DNA from: Epithemia pelagica
Lineage: Eukaryota > Bacillariophyta > Bacillariophyceae > Surirellales > Surirellaceae
Length of the DNA: 64,000 bases
Reading direction: 5' to 3'
Assembly: GCA_946965045.2 (NCBI GenBank)
Contig: OX337241.1
Span: 3,122,671-3,186,670 of the forward strand
The notes beneath the pieces are model-generated. The model saw only the letters and a program-made list of their open reading frames with translations. It was not told where the DNA came from and searched no databases. This document shows positions 19,411 to 29,889 of this stretch, piece by piece; position 1 is the stretch's first letter, and every line of letters begins with the position of its first letter. Made by a program: the position numbers and the translations under genes.

Positions 19411-21188
19411 CCTGTACCTTCAATCTAAGAATCCCATGCAACGTCGATGCGGCCCTTACAGCGGGTCGACCACTCCCCCACGACACGAACAATAACAAGA
19501 ATGACAACAACCAACGATGGTTGGTGGACCTGCACTGGGAAGTGTCCTTGGCCTGGTACGAGTTCGCGTGGGAACCTCGGGTCCTCTTGATCGGATCGTC
19601 CCACTTGCAACTGAAACAAGATATGCAGCCAAAGAATTATCATCTCAAATGGCAGTACGCGCCACCTATGGAGGCTACTTTCCAAACCATGCACGGTCGG
19701 TGAAAAGGGGGAAGGCCTTGTATTTGGTCGTCCAAGATTGTTGTCGAGAAACTCCTCGTCATGAACTGTATCCATTTCAAAAAACACATGGCAGTTATTC
19801 CTTGGGGAACCTCCAACCACACTCCCACTGGCGCAAGAATATTCATGTCCCCATCCATGGCCAGTGCATTGTCGTCATTGTTTGCCACCAACAAGGTGCT
19901 GACACTGTCATCGACGGACCCATAACATGTATTGCCCAACTATACAGCAATTTTGATGCTTGTCCGTCTCAACCTGCTGATGCTTTTCGTACAAAACGCG
20001 TAACAAGGATGCCAAGGTCAGCAGTTTACAAGCACCGTACCAAGCCATGTTAGAGCAAATGACCTTGGTCCTTTGTATTGCTGGGGTTCTTCGCGAGAGG
20101 CACCACAAGACACAGCACTAAGCATGACGAAAATTACAGGGCGAAGAAACTGACCTAACGACAACGACAGGCACCCGTCATGCCTATCGACCAGCAGCAG
20201 CAGAACTAGCAGGATAAACAAGAGAAATGTCAACCACAACAGCTGGGTCGAATCACCATGGCCGACGAACTACGACCGACGTGTAGTACTGTCCAATCAT
20301 TCAAACAAGTTCCTTCCCAGACGACTCGAATCACAACCAATGTCTCCATCCACGGCCTGTACACAGTGTTGTTGCTTCTCTGTCGACTTGGTATTCGTTG
20401 ATGGGAACCAACAACCAGACAGACTGGAGCCTTCATTGCATGGTTGAATATTCCAACAACAACAAAAAACATCACCTTCATCATTGTAACGGGCATTCTC
20501 CGCTTACGCTTCAAGGCCGGCAGCAACTGGATTTTCCTTTTTTTGTCATCTTTCTTCTTGTTCTTGGAAAAGAATACTACACCAAGGACTCTACTTGTCT
20601 CGACCAGAAATGTTCCACTTGGTCCTCAAAGCAACATGGTGGCTACCCCTTCTTGTTGGCACCCACCAACAAATTGTTGTTCTAGAGAGGATTGGAAACA
20701 AACCTTGGTTGCAGGCACTACCCATCCAGCCATTGGTGTTCTGCAAATCGAGAGGATGACGGAGGAGCACGCACATGCCCTATTGTGTGATATGCTAGTT
20801 CCCAAGGGCGTTTGGCAGGGCTGGGACAATGGCGGAAAAGAGAGACGTTTTGCTGGGGCTCTTTGCGAAAGGCACCACGAAACACTGTGTACTACTAGGA
20901 CTACGCATCCCGAAAATTACATGGCGACGAAACTGACCTCACGACGGACAGGTACCCGTGTCATGCTGTGGACTCCGACCATTGACTAGCAGTACTAGCA
21001 GGACGGAACAACAAGAGCACAGTGTCAACAAGAACAGGTCGGTCGAAGCAACTGTCACGATTTGTCTCGAGACAAAATCTCCTACCCCTCTTTGTTTCAT
21101 CCATTTCGTGCCGTCAGTCGTGCTTCCAGTCCGCACCCGTCAGCATCACAACACAGACCAAACCTACGCAAGACAGTGTCTCGATCCC
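19411..21188. other. Spacer before kelch gene 5 with coding-like debris
   Basis: Between 19,411 and ~19,700 another frame reads plausibly (VDLHWEVSLAWYEFAWEPR), perhaps the shifted continuation of family X. From ~19,980 to 21,180 the sequence resembles 40,190-41,180 upstream of gene 9, for example GATGGGAACCAACAACCAGAC near 20,400 and 40,547. A related stretch is seen twice within this spacer (near 20,090 and 20,870). This block is the distal upstream region of class A genes. No intact gene is supported. Confidence 0.45.
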
Positions 21189-21203
21189 CATAAATTCTGC
21201 AGT
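21189..21203 (+). promoter_or_regulatory. Class A upstream motif of kelch gene 5
   Basis: CATAAATTCTGCAGT ends 17 bases before the ATG at 21,221. It is identical to the motif before gene 9, and a conserved GTGCTTCCAGTCCGCACCC stretch lies ~70 bases further upstream. Confidence 0.5.
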
Positions 21204-21220
21204 CGAAAACGTTTCGAACC

Positions 21221-22456
21221 ATGAGCATGACACTGAAAGAACAAGCATGGCAGTCGGGCCTAGTCCTTTTGAACGAAACACCTGAATGGAATGAACACGA
21301 CTGGCCTCCTCTTATGGGTGGATGGCGTCGCGATCATACTACGGTCGTACTCGATCATCCCGCTAAGAACGATAACAACAACCACAGGGGACAAGCGGTC
21401 GTCGTGTTGGGAGGATTTAAACAAGGCCAAGGTGTCATCAATTCCATTCTTGTTTTGAACTTGGCAGAATCAAATATGCAGTGGCGAGAAGGGTCACCCA
21501 TGAACAAGAGTCGTCGAACACATGCCGCTGTTGTGTGCAACGGAGCCGTCTACGTAATGGGAGGATACAATGGCGTAATGGGAAAATACAATGGAGGAAC
21601 TTTGGATTGTATCGAACGAATCGATGCCAATGACTTGCTGCAATTATCCTTACGAAACAGCACCACACATGAGAGCCTTTGGACTACATTGAATTGTCGA
21701 CTATCAACCGAACGAAGAGGGTGTAGTGCTGTTGCGGTGCACAACCAATATATTGTTGTAATGGGTGGCTGCGACGATGGTTATTTGCCGTCAGTGGATA
21801 TTATTGATAGCGGCAATCACACTCTCATTTTCGCACCATCCATGACTGTTCCTCGGTCATTTTGTGCCAGTGTGGTCGTTGGTCACCGAATCTTTGTTGT
21901 TGGAGGCTGTAATGAGCATGGCAATCTTGACTCGGTTGAGTATTTGGACTTCACAAGGCCATGTGATAATAGGGAGACAGAGAAGGACACTACTGCTTCA
22001 GTGATATCTTTCTCGTCCACCTGGATCACTCATTCTCATTTGGTCCTTTCCAATGCACGAAGTTCTTGTGCAATGGTTGCCGTGGGATCTTGTCTGGTGG
22101 TGGCGGGAGGACGAGGCAATCCAACCGTGGAAGTATTGGATATGCACCGCAACCATGTGTGGAACCTCCTACCATTCACTAATTACGGTAATGGCTGTAG
22201 TATGGTGACTGTTGCCAATCAAGTTGCCGTGATTGGTGGATGGGGCGATCCTTCCTGTGCGACATTACCACTAATGGATAGGAAGTCGTGGTGTTTTCAG
22301 CGACTCTGTGAGCAGCCTCGGAACGAATGGGACCAGTTCCGGGAAGGAATGGGTATCCGAGATGCTGATGTTTCACGCTTTTCCACCTCGACATCAGCTC
22401 GTAAACGAGCTACGCCCAGTACGCAGCGTGGTGATTCAGGAAAGGATGAAAGTTGA
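21221..22456 (+). CDS. Kelch-repeat propeller protein, array gene 5
   Basis: Encodes 411 residues starting MSMTLKEQAW. Six blade strands are visible (VVVLGG, VYVMGG, YIVVMGG, IFVVGG, CLVVAGG, VAVIGG). Blade 2 carries a short duplication (YVMGGYNGVMGKYNGG) not seen in other copies, and the DNNNHRG loop lies in blade 1. The C-terminal tail is RKRATPSTQRGDSGKDES. The upstream region is class A. The following spacer leads to the class B gene 6, the same A-then-B order as genes 1-2 and 9-10. No localisation signal other than the basic tail is seen. Confidence 0.9.
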   Translation: MSMTLKEQAWQSGLVLLNETPEWNEHDWPPLMGGWRRDHTTVVLDHPAKNDNNNHRGQAVVVLGGFKQGQGVINSILVLNLAESNMQWREGSPMNKSRRTHAAVVCNGAVYVMGGYNGVMGKYNGGTLDCIERIDANDLLQLSLRNSTTHESLWTTLNCRLSTERRGCSAVAVHNQYIVVMGGCDDGYLPSVDIIDSGNHTLIFAPSMTVPRSFCASVVVGHRIFVVGGCNEHGNLDSVEYLDFTRPCDNRETEKDTTASVISFSSTWITHSHLVLSNARSSCAMVAVGSCLVVAGGRGNPTVEVLDMHRNHVWNLLPFTNYGNGCSMVTVANQVAVIGGWGDPSCATLPLMDRKSWCFQRLCEQPRNEWDQFREGMGIRDADVSRFSTSTSARKRATPSTQRGDSGKDES

Positions 22457-24467
22457 ATTTTGCGACGTATAAATATTGCATCCATGTCCTGCAGTTGCAA
22501 AACTATAGCATAATCATTTGGTTCTCAAGCACTTTTCTTGTTTTTTTTTAATGGCATTGCTAACTATTGAGATGTCATGTCTTCGTTGTACTGGTAGAAA
22601 ATGTGAGTTATAGCGTCCGACATGACCCTGCCGTTCTCCGCATAGACGAGTGGAGTCATGCTCTTGAGTGCCTGTCCATGGTACCATGCCTCTCTGCTGT
22701 TGAATGGGTTGAGTTATCTGGCTGACCAAGATGATGGTTGTGCGCCTGAAGCACTCTAGTCGGAACCATCAATACCAAACAACGTCAACACATACAAACA
22801 TGCCGGACACACGCGCGCTTCTCCTCGGCGGTTGTACACAGCGACTCGTTTGGACGGTCGTCTTAGTTCCGACCATGCGACAGTTTGTCGGTCGGGTCCT
22901 TCTATGACGCGTGCTCGTGTCTTCGGGTGGCAGTCGTTATTAGGAAATTTGTGAATTCTTTGGAATTTTTGCACAGCCACAAATTTTTCAGGAGTCCGAT
23001 AACTTTATGGGTCGATTCAGCAATCAGTCTCTCCCCAGTGATGTGGCTCTTGGTGAGGCTATGGTCATCGGTCCATGGGAATCAACAAGAACATTGCGGT
23101 GCGCAACGTCCCAGTTTCCCATGGCATTGTCACGGGGGAAGGCGAAAACGACCATGGTAGTGCTGCGACATCCCCAACCACCACCTCGTATCGAAGTATG
23201 GCTTGCTCCATACTTTCAACCAGACGGCTTTTCCATTCCAACGTCTGGATTCTAAATTACTGGTCGAAACTTGTTATTCTTCGTTGTTGGATTCTGGTGG
23301 GTGTTGTCTGTCCATTTTCCACGGCAAAACACGTCTACCATCATGGACTGGTCATTACCACTGCACTGTGGTTTGTTTGTTGTTGTTTTGCGACAGTATT
23401 GCTCGTCGATACTGCTTTGTGAATCCAAAATTCTGTTCTCGTGGCCGCAGATCCCCATCCATGACAATGACACGGCATGGTTGTGGAGTACAACACCCCA
23501 AAGTTGGACGGACAAGACTTATTTCCAAGAGAGACTGCGCCGATTCGAACAAGAGAGACTGCGCCGATTCGAACCAAGGCTTAGTGTAATCGTGAAGCTG
23601 AAAGCACATTTGCGCCACGTTGACTATGAAAAGATTCTGGTTGCCGTCCTTGCATAGACAAAGACATTACTTGAAGCTTGTCGGGTGCTGTCAAACTATG
23701 GACCAAGCTCCAGGCCAATAAACACCAGAGAATCGATCGAGCCACGCTCAAACTGCAATGTTGCCGCCGCTGCAGCTACTACCAGGCTTGGATTCACAGT
23801 CAGTATCCATGTTCGCGATCGGTGTTTCATGTCAGAGAACACACAAGCATTGGACAAGGCCACTCTGTCATTGTCTTGTTCATGTTCTTGCCGTTGTCCT
23901 ACCACCTCTGTTTCAGAAATCGCGGAACTGGATGTTTTTGGAAAGGACCCACAAGAATGCAACTCTCGAATCTGTCAGTTTCATCCTGCAATTTCCAAGG
24001 GCCTCTATTGTTGCAACGGTGTATTTCGTCATTAGTGGTTTGACACCGGCAATTTGACATAGCCTGACACACAAAACTCTTGTACGTTCTCGACGCCAGC
24101 ACCGGTCCTGACACCCACCTTGGCGAATGGAGGCCCTTCAACCAGTACAATACGCGTCTGCCACAGGACCAACCTTTGCGGTCCAACCAAATCCACGTGA
24201 CATTCTCGAAAACAACCCAATGAGCGGTGCACATTCGAATCATTGGATCAAGAAGTCAACAAGACCACTCTCTCTGTTGTTGTTGTCGTTGTGAACAGAT
24301 GTCGTTGTGAACAGACTGTATAGGACCAAGGGAAGAATGGTGTTGCTCCATAAATGGCGTGGGACGAGATGACTTGGAAATTAGGGATTGTCAATCTGTG
24401 GACCTATTCATCATACAAAAGGACTCTTCATCACAAATGTCGCTCTCTCTCTCTCTCCCTCGTCGTC
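22457..24467. other. Spacer between kelch genes 5 and 6
   Basis: The first ~450 bases (ATTGCATCCATGTCCTG..., then GGTAGAAAATG...) are a second type of 3' flank, shared with genes 6 and 10. About 22,740-22,960 resembles 300-520 (CCATCAATACCAAACAACG). About 23,000-24,060 holds overlapping frames on both strands, including a direct duplication near 23,540-23,580 (AGAGACTGCGCCGATTCGAAC twice). The stretch ~24,060-24,230 resembles 4,910-5,230 and 43,890-44,250. No intact gene is supported. Confidence 0.5.
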
Positions 24468-24566
24468 GTATCTTTTACAGCAAAAGATACTTTTGGGGGC
24501 TTGTCATGAAATCTATGTGCGATTGACTGCCCTTCACCATCGTACGCAGGACAGGCACACCTTTTC
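24468..24566 (+). promoter_or_regulatory. Class B upstream module of kelch gene 6
   Basis: The palindrome seen at gene 2 is present with one changed base (24,468-24,490). It is followed by TTTTGGGGG, CATGAAATCTATGTGCGA and CGTACGCAGGACAGGCACA. A (CT)n run lies just upstream (24,443-24,457). Confidence 0.5.
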
Positions 24567-24681
24567 TGTCTACACGCGCGCCGGTCTCCACGCAAAAAAG
24601 CAAAGCTTCCACTTCCACGCGTTGCTCTATTATACAAATAGACCCGCTCTTGTGCTGCCATTTCTTGTCGACATTGGGATC

Positions 24682-25860
24682 ATGACAACGACACTGAAAG
24701 ACCAAGCATGGCAGTCGGGCCTTGTACTTTTGGAAGAGACACCTGAATGGAATTTCGAGGACTGGCCTCCTCTTGAGGGTGGATGGCGTTACTATCATGC
24801 TTCCGTCGTACTGAATCGTACCGATAACAACGAGGAGCAAACCGTCGTCGTGTTGGGAGGATTCAAACAAGGCCAAGGCTATGTCAACTCCGTTCTTGCA
24901 TTGAATCTAGCAGAACCGAACAAACAGTGGCGAGAAGGGCCACCCATGAACCAGGAACGCGGTGGACATGCCGCTGTTGTGTGCAATGGAAGAGTCTACG
25001 TGATGGGAGGTCGCAATACAACATCTTTGGATTGTCTGGAACGAATTGACTTGAATGATTTGTTTCAATCATCTTTGACAACAAGTAGCACACGTGCGAG
25101 CCATTGGACGACATTGACATGTCGGTTATCATCTGGACGACATGGGTGTTGTGCTGTCGCGGTTCACAACCGATACATCGTTGTAATGGGTGGATACAGC
25201 GATCGTTATTTGTCGTCGGTGGATATTATAGATACAAACAGCCACACTGTCATTGCCGGACCAAGCATGATTGTTCCACGACAATGGTTTGCCAGTGCGG
25301 TCATTGGTCACCGCATCTTTGTCGTTGGAGGTCATAACTATAATGGCCATCTTGACTCGTTGGAGTATTTGGACTATGCAACACCCCTTGACAGTGATGA
25401 GACAAAAAAGGAGACTGGCTCAACATTCATTTCTTTCTCGTCCACTTGGATCACTCATTCGGAGTTGAGGCTATCCGAGCTTCAAGGTTCTTGTGCAACG
25501 GTTGCTGTGGGATCCTGTCTGGTTGTGGCGGGTAGACAAGGCCATTTAACCGTGAAAGTCTTGGATACGCACCACAACCGCGTTTGGAATCTCCCACCAG
25601 TGAATTTACCGAGGGGCTGCAGTATGGTGACTGCTGCCAATCGAATTGCTGTGATTGGTGGATGGAGCAATTCTACCTGCGCGACATTTCCACTAATGGA
25701 TAGGAATTCGTGGTGTTTTCGTCGACTCTGTGAGCAGCAATCGAACAGATGGTATCATTCTCTTGAAGGTATGGGTATCCGAGATGCTGATATCTCACCC
25801 TTCTCCACACCGACATTAGCTTGTAAACGAAAAAGGCCTAATACTCACCTCGGTGATTAA
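24682..25860 (+). CDS. Kelch-repeat propeller protein, array gene 6
   Basis: Encodes 392 residues starting MTTTLKDQAW. The frame is open for 98 further codons upstream, but that part runs through the class B regulatory module and lacks family homology at the protein level, so the ATG at 24,682 is chosen. Six blades are present. The fifth reads CLVVAGRQG, with one glycine of the pair replaced. The tail is CKRKRPN. Positions 25,103-25,338, covering blades 3 and 4, are identical base for base with 45,264-45,499 of gene 10, while the sequence on both sides differs clearly. This indicates recent gene conversion. Confidence 0.9.
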   Translation: MTTTLKDQAWQSGLVLLEETPEWNFEDWPPLEGGWRYYHASVVLNRTDNNEEQTVVVLGGFKQGQGYVNSVLALNLAEPNKQWREGPPMNQERGGHAAVVCNGRVYVMGGRNTTSLDCLERIDLNDLFQSSLTTSSTRASHWTTLTCRLSSGRHGCCAVAVHNRYIVVMGGYSDRYLSSVDIIDTNSHTVIAGPSMIVPRQWFASAVIGHRIFVVGGHNYNGHLDSLEYLDYATPLDSDETKKETGSTFISFSSTWITHSELRLSELQGSCATVAVGSCLVVAGRQGHLTVKVLDTHHNRVWNLPPVNLPRGCSMVTAANRIAVIGGWSNSTCATFPLMDRNSWCFRRLCEQQSNRWYHSLEGMGIRDADISPFSTPTLACKRKRPNTHLGD

Positions 25861-26339
25861 GGAGAGAATGAAACTTGAAATCTGCTACGTATTGCATGTA
25901 TGTCCTGACATTGGCAGAACTAAAGCATTATCATTTCGTTCTCAAATCGTAGTTGTATTGTTTTCTTCATGACATTGCGAACTATTATTGAGATATCATG
26001 TACTCCGTTGTAAAGTTACACCATAGTGGAGCCAGTCCTTGGGTAGATGTCCATGGGACCATGCCTCTCCGCTGTTGAATAGGTCGAGTTATCATGCTGT
26101 GGAGGATTATGGTTGCGTGCCTGAAACACTTGGCGCAGCGACTCGTTTGGACGGTCGACCATGCGTTAAACTGTGAGGTCCGGCCCTTTATGGCCCATGC
26201 CTACTACGTGAGAGGACAGTACACCGTCTCTCGATGCTCGTGGTGGTTTTGGGTGACAGGACATTTGCGAATCCTTGGGAATTTTTGCCACCGAAGTGTT
26301 CGATAGTTCCTCCACTACAGCAACGAGTCTTTATGAAGT

Positions 26340-26720
26340 CTTTATGATGAGGTCGGCAATTTGCTTGTGTCAATACAGCAATCAGTCTCTCCGTAGTGGC
26401 TCTTTGATAGTCCATGGGTATCGGTCCATTGGGATCAACAACAACAATCACAGTCTGCAAGGTTATGTCTTGCCCCTCAATGCCAGTTCCGCTGAAACCT
26501 TGTTGAAAGACTACAGCACTGTGAAACAGCACTGTTGGACATTGCCCACTACAACCTTTGTGCCTCGTACAGCACCAACAAAACCACGACCCGCGCCGAT
26601 CATGTCTTGGCTGTCGTCTGACAGCCGTGTTGGACCTCGATCACTACCACAGTTGAGTCTCGTACCGAACTCAGCAGTACCAACAACAAAACCACGACCA
26701 CGAATGCCGCCGATCATGTC
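26340..26720 (+). pseudogene. Fragment of decayed gene family Y
   Basis: The coding-like stretch LPLNASSAETLLKDYSTVKQ followed by HCWTLPTTTFVPRTAP matches the better copy at 34,970-35,100 and the copy at 690-800. The remainder degenerates into repeats of MPPIMSWL-like segments. No full gene or start can be recognised. Confidence 0.4.
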
Positions 26721-27136
26721 TTGGCTGTAGTCTAATAGAACTTCTTGTTGTTCTTCTGCTTCGTTGGATTCTGGTTGGTTTTGCTGCCTTGTCGTTCCAC
26801 ACCAACACACAGCTTGAATCTTCCTTTGTGGACTTGAAACGGCGATGCGACCCTTTCCCATAATCAATTCTTCACTAGAGAGTTGAATTGCGTTCCGTAC
26901 TTCGACCCGTAGTACTGGAGAAGAATTCTGGTTCCCGTCCTAGTGTTCTTCTTTTTGTTCTTGTTTGTTGCGTACGATTTCTAGCTTGTTGCGATCAAAG
27001 TTGTCGTTGAGTATGGTGTTCTTCTTTCGTCCAGTGTGACAACAACAAATGCGGTTTGGTTGTTATAATTGCTATGGGGATCCGTCGTGGTTTCTTTCGT
27101 GGCTTGCGCTGCTGCTGCGACACTTGACGGTGTGTT

Positions 27137-28003
27137 TCATGCAATGCACAGTTGGTGATTGGCTGCAACGACCAAGACTTGGTAGTCGACGATATTGGGC
27201 TGTAGGAGCACTTCCCACATACAAGTCCAACGCCAAGAGAGACAAATCTCCGCACCGTCCGCAAAGTTCTCGTCAGGGTTGACGAACATGATGCACTTCC
27301 ATTTCGTCATACTAAGAGGGATCCATGTCATGTTGCGAGACACAACCAAACGTGACACCCCACTCCAAGGGAACGCAAATTTCCATTTGCACGGATTGTG
27401 ACAGTGTTTCCAGTGGTGGAAGATTGTTGTTTGGGTGGTCCGTATGTACGAATCATCGATTTGGTTGGCACGACAACTTTGCGCAAACGGTTGTCTCGAA
27501 CGGTACAAATGGCATCTTGTCGTTGGTGCAATTCTGCGGTCGACGCAGTAGTACTGTGGAATCCTGTCCAGTGATAGACACTGGTATCCTCGTCGGGTTG
27601 CCACACATGATAGTGTGCTTCTGCTGCTTCGGGTGGATCTGGTGGTTGTGGTTGCTCCTCAGTGTTGTCGTCCCACGAAGATCGAATGCTGACACCTGGA
27701 CGAATACTGGTGGGCGGTGGACAGTGTTAAGGGGCACACGAGATCCATTCTTCCTTGTCGTTTCCAGCAAACAATTGAATCGACAAGTGTGTTTTCAATC
27801 GGTACGACACGAATTGGTGCCGTGACCTGTAAGCCTGGATGACGGATGCGAAAGGCCTGAAATTGTTCCGCAAAGGACTTGTCGGCGGTGTCGGTGGCCT
27901 GTGCACAGGTGGAGGCCAAGCGCAACCAGAACAAGAACGACCCGAACCAGGAGTACCCACGAATCGTGGCAACGGGCTTGGGACAATGCTTCATCACCAC
28001 CAT
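27137..28003 (-). pseudogene. Frameshifted minus-strand gene remnant
   Basis: Coding-like peptide moves between frames along the minus strand. FAEQFQAFRIRHPGLQVTAP lies near 27,880-27,830. DEDTSVYHWTGFHSTTAS and KVVVPTKSMIRTYG lie near 27,590-27,440 in another frame. NMTWIPLSMTKWKCIMFVNP and CMWEVLLQPNIVDYQVLVV lie near 27,330-27,170 back in the first frame. At least two frameshifts are therefore present. No family was recognised and no second copy was found in the window. Confidence 0.4.
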
Positions 28004-28358
28004 TCTATGCTGCGTTCCCTTGTCTTTCTTGGTTGGAACGAGACTGCCACGCCCCCACAGTCAATTCGAAACAACAACCACAAGAAGAAGACAATGATGG
28101 TGATAATGACGATGATGCCAGACAGTGTTTGGCTGCATCACTTGGTTCCATTTCATTCCAGGTTTGGTTTCTTTCTCTGGTTCGTGGTAAGCCCATCGAG
28201 AAACGAGACGACATCCTCCCCAACCTTTGCTATTGCCCTTACAATTGCCTGTTTCAATGACTGGTGGGGAGAGGAAGATGACTGAGTTTTCACAAGATCA
28301 CTTGTCCGTGACTGGTTGGGAAAGGTCGTCGATTCGGAAGAAGAGAAACGAGTAATTT

Positions 28359-28370
28359 GGGGGGGGGGGG
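28359..28370 (+). repeat. Run of 12 G
   Basis: The sequence AATTTGG... contains twelve consecutive G. This may be a true homopolymer or an assembly or consensus artefact. It lies in non-coding sequence. Confidence 0.9.
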
Positions 28371-28648
28371 AATTACAGTGAGTGCTCAGAACTGAACCCT
28401 GGATAGTCACCGCTGGGGATAAGTCCGAACCCATCTGCAAGCACAGGTTTATTTAGGGGTATCCAAAAACGCCCACGATACTCCCAAGAAGGATGCATGG
28501 TCTTCTTCATCGCGTTGCTACGGTCACGATTTGTCTCGTAACCCATCCATTTCGTCAAGATAGTCGATCGAGCTTCCAGTCCGCACCTATGAGAATCACA
28601 GGAGCAAAGCAAAACCACTAACCACTTACAATACAGTGTCTCATTCCC

Positions 28649-28665
28649 CATAAATTCGCTGCAGT
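28649..28665 (+). promoter_or_regulatory. Class A upstream motif of kelch gene 7
   Basis: CATAAATTCGCTGCAGT ends 15 bases before the ATG. The GC inserted in the middle relative to genes 1, 5 and 9 is shared with gene 8. Confidence 0.5.
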
Positions 28666-28680
28666 TAATATTTTGGAGCA

Positions 28681-29829
28681 ATGAGCATGACACTGAAAGA
28701 ACAAGCATGGCAGTCGGGCCTTGTCATATCGGACGAGACACCAGAGTGGAATGAAAACGACTGGCCTCCTCTTGTGGGTGGATGGCGTTACCGTCATACT
28801 TCGGTCATATTGAATCATACCGATAACAACAAGAGACAAACGGTCGTCGTGATGGGCGGATATCAGCAAGGCAAAGGTACCACGGATTTCGTTCTTGTTA
28901 TGAATCTATCAGACCCAGACAAACAGTGGCGCGAAGGACCATCCATGAACCAGAAACGTTATGGACATGCCGCTGTTGGGTGCAATGAAAGCGTGTACGT
29001 TATGGGAGGATACAATGGAGCACCTGTGGATTGTATCGAACGAATTGATTTCAACGATTTGCTGCAATCATCTCCGACATCAAGCATCTCCCACGAGAGC
29101 CACTGGACGACATTGACATGTCGATTATCAACGAAACGAAAAGGATGTTGTGCTGTTGCGGTTCACAACCGATACATCATTGTAATTGGTGGTTATGACG
29201 GTAGTCGAACGTTGTCGTCGGTGGATATTATTGATACCAGGAACCACACTGTCACTGAAGGACCATCCATGAATGTTCCTCGATTTTGTTGTGCCAGTGC
29301 GGTCATTGGTCACCGCATCTTTGTCGTTGGAGGTCATAACGATGAGCATGGCTGTCTTTACACGGTGGAGTATTTGGACTATGCAACACCCTGTGACAAT
29401 GATGAGACAAAAAAGGAGACTGGCTCGACGTTCATTTCTTTCTCACCCACCTGGATCACTCATTCGGAGTTGAGGCTTTCCAATTCACGAGGTTCTTGTG
29501 CAATGGTTGCCGTGGGATCTTGTCTAGTGGTGGCGGGAGGAGGATGGGGCAATTCAACCGTGGAAGTGTTGGATACGAACCGCAACCGCGTTTGGAATCT
29601 CCCATCACTCGGAAATGACCGCTTTGACTGCACTATGGTGGCTGTTGCCAATCAAGTTGCCGTGATTGGTGGATGGGAGAATCCTTCCTGTACAACATTA
29701 CCACTCCTGGATAGAAATTCGTGGTGTTTTCGCCGTCTCTGTGAGCAGCAATCGAACGGATGGTATCATTCTCTTGAAGGTGTGGGTATCCGAGATGCTG
29801 ATATCTCACACTTCTTCACATCGACATGA
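28681..29829 (+). CDS. Kelch-repeat propeller protein, array gene 7, shortened tail
   Basis: Encodes 382 residues starting MSMTLKEQAW. Six blade strands are intact (VVVMGG, VYVMGG, YIIVIGG, IFVVGG, CLVVAGG, VAVIGG). The serine codon TCA of the usual TSTSARKRAR tail is TGA here (29,827-29,829), so the basic tail is lost while its coding sequence (GCTCGTAAACGCGCAAGG) remains behind the stop. If the tail is a nuclear localisation signal, this product should be sorted differently. The upstream region is class A and the 3' flank is type 1. Confidence 0.88.
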   Translation: MSMTLKEQAWQSGLVISDETPEWNENDWPPLVGGWRYRHTSVILNHTDNNKRQTVVVMGGYQQGKGTTDFVLVMNLSDPDKQWREGPSMNQKRYGHAAVGCNESVYVMGGYNGAPVDCIERIDFNDLLQSSPTSSISHESHWTTLTCRLSTKRKGCCAVAVHNRYIIVIGGYDGSRTLSSVDIIDTRNHTVTEGPSMNVPRFCCASAVIGHRIFVVGGHNDEHGCLYTVEYLDYATPCDNDETKKETGSTFISFSPTWITHSELRLSNSRGSCAMVAVGSCLVVAGGGWGNSTVEVLDTNRNRVWNLPSLGNDRFDCTMVAVANQVAVIGGWENPSCTTLPLLDRNSWCFRRLCEQQSNGWYHSLEGVGIRDADISHFFTST

Positions 29830-29889
29830 GCTCGTAAACGCGCAAGGTCCAATACTCAAAGTGGTGATGAAGGGACGGATGAAGCCTAG

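Larger units (their letters stand above)
25861..28648. other. Spacer between kelch genes 6 and 7
   Basis: About 25,861-26,482 matches the sequence after gene 10 (46,043-46,872) up to the exact base where the LINE is joined there. It continues through family Y debris (26,340-26,720) and the CTGGATTCTGGTTGG block (~26,760-26,935, as at ~1,060-1,270). A minus-strand pseudogene fills ~27,137-28,003. The last ~250 bases are class A upstream sequence. A run of 12 G lies at 28,359-28,370. Confidence 0.5.

Noticed and set aside
24388-24681. 98-codon in-frame extension upstream of kelch gene 6 (and 89 codons at gene 10)
   Set aside because: The stretch overlaps the class B regulatory module, which is conserved as DNA. 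Genes 2 and 3 have stops in the same place, and all copies share the later ATG.
28359-28370. Poly-G run as a functional element
   Set aside because: It is a single homopolymer in non-coding DNA, as likely a sequencing artefact as a feature.
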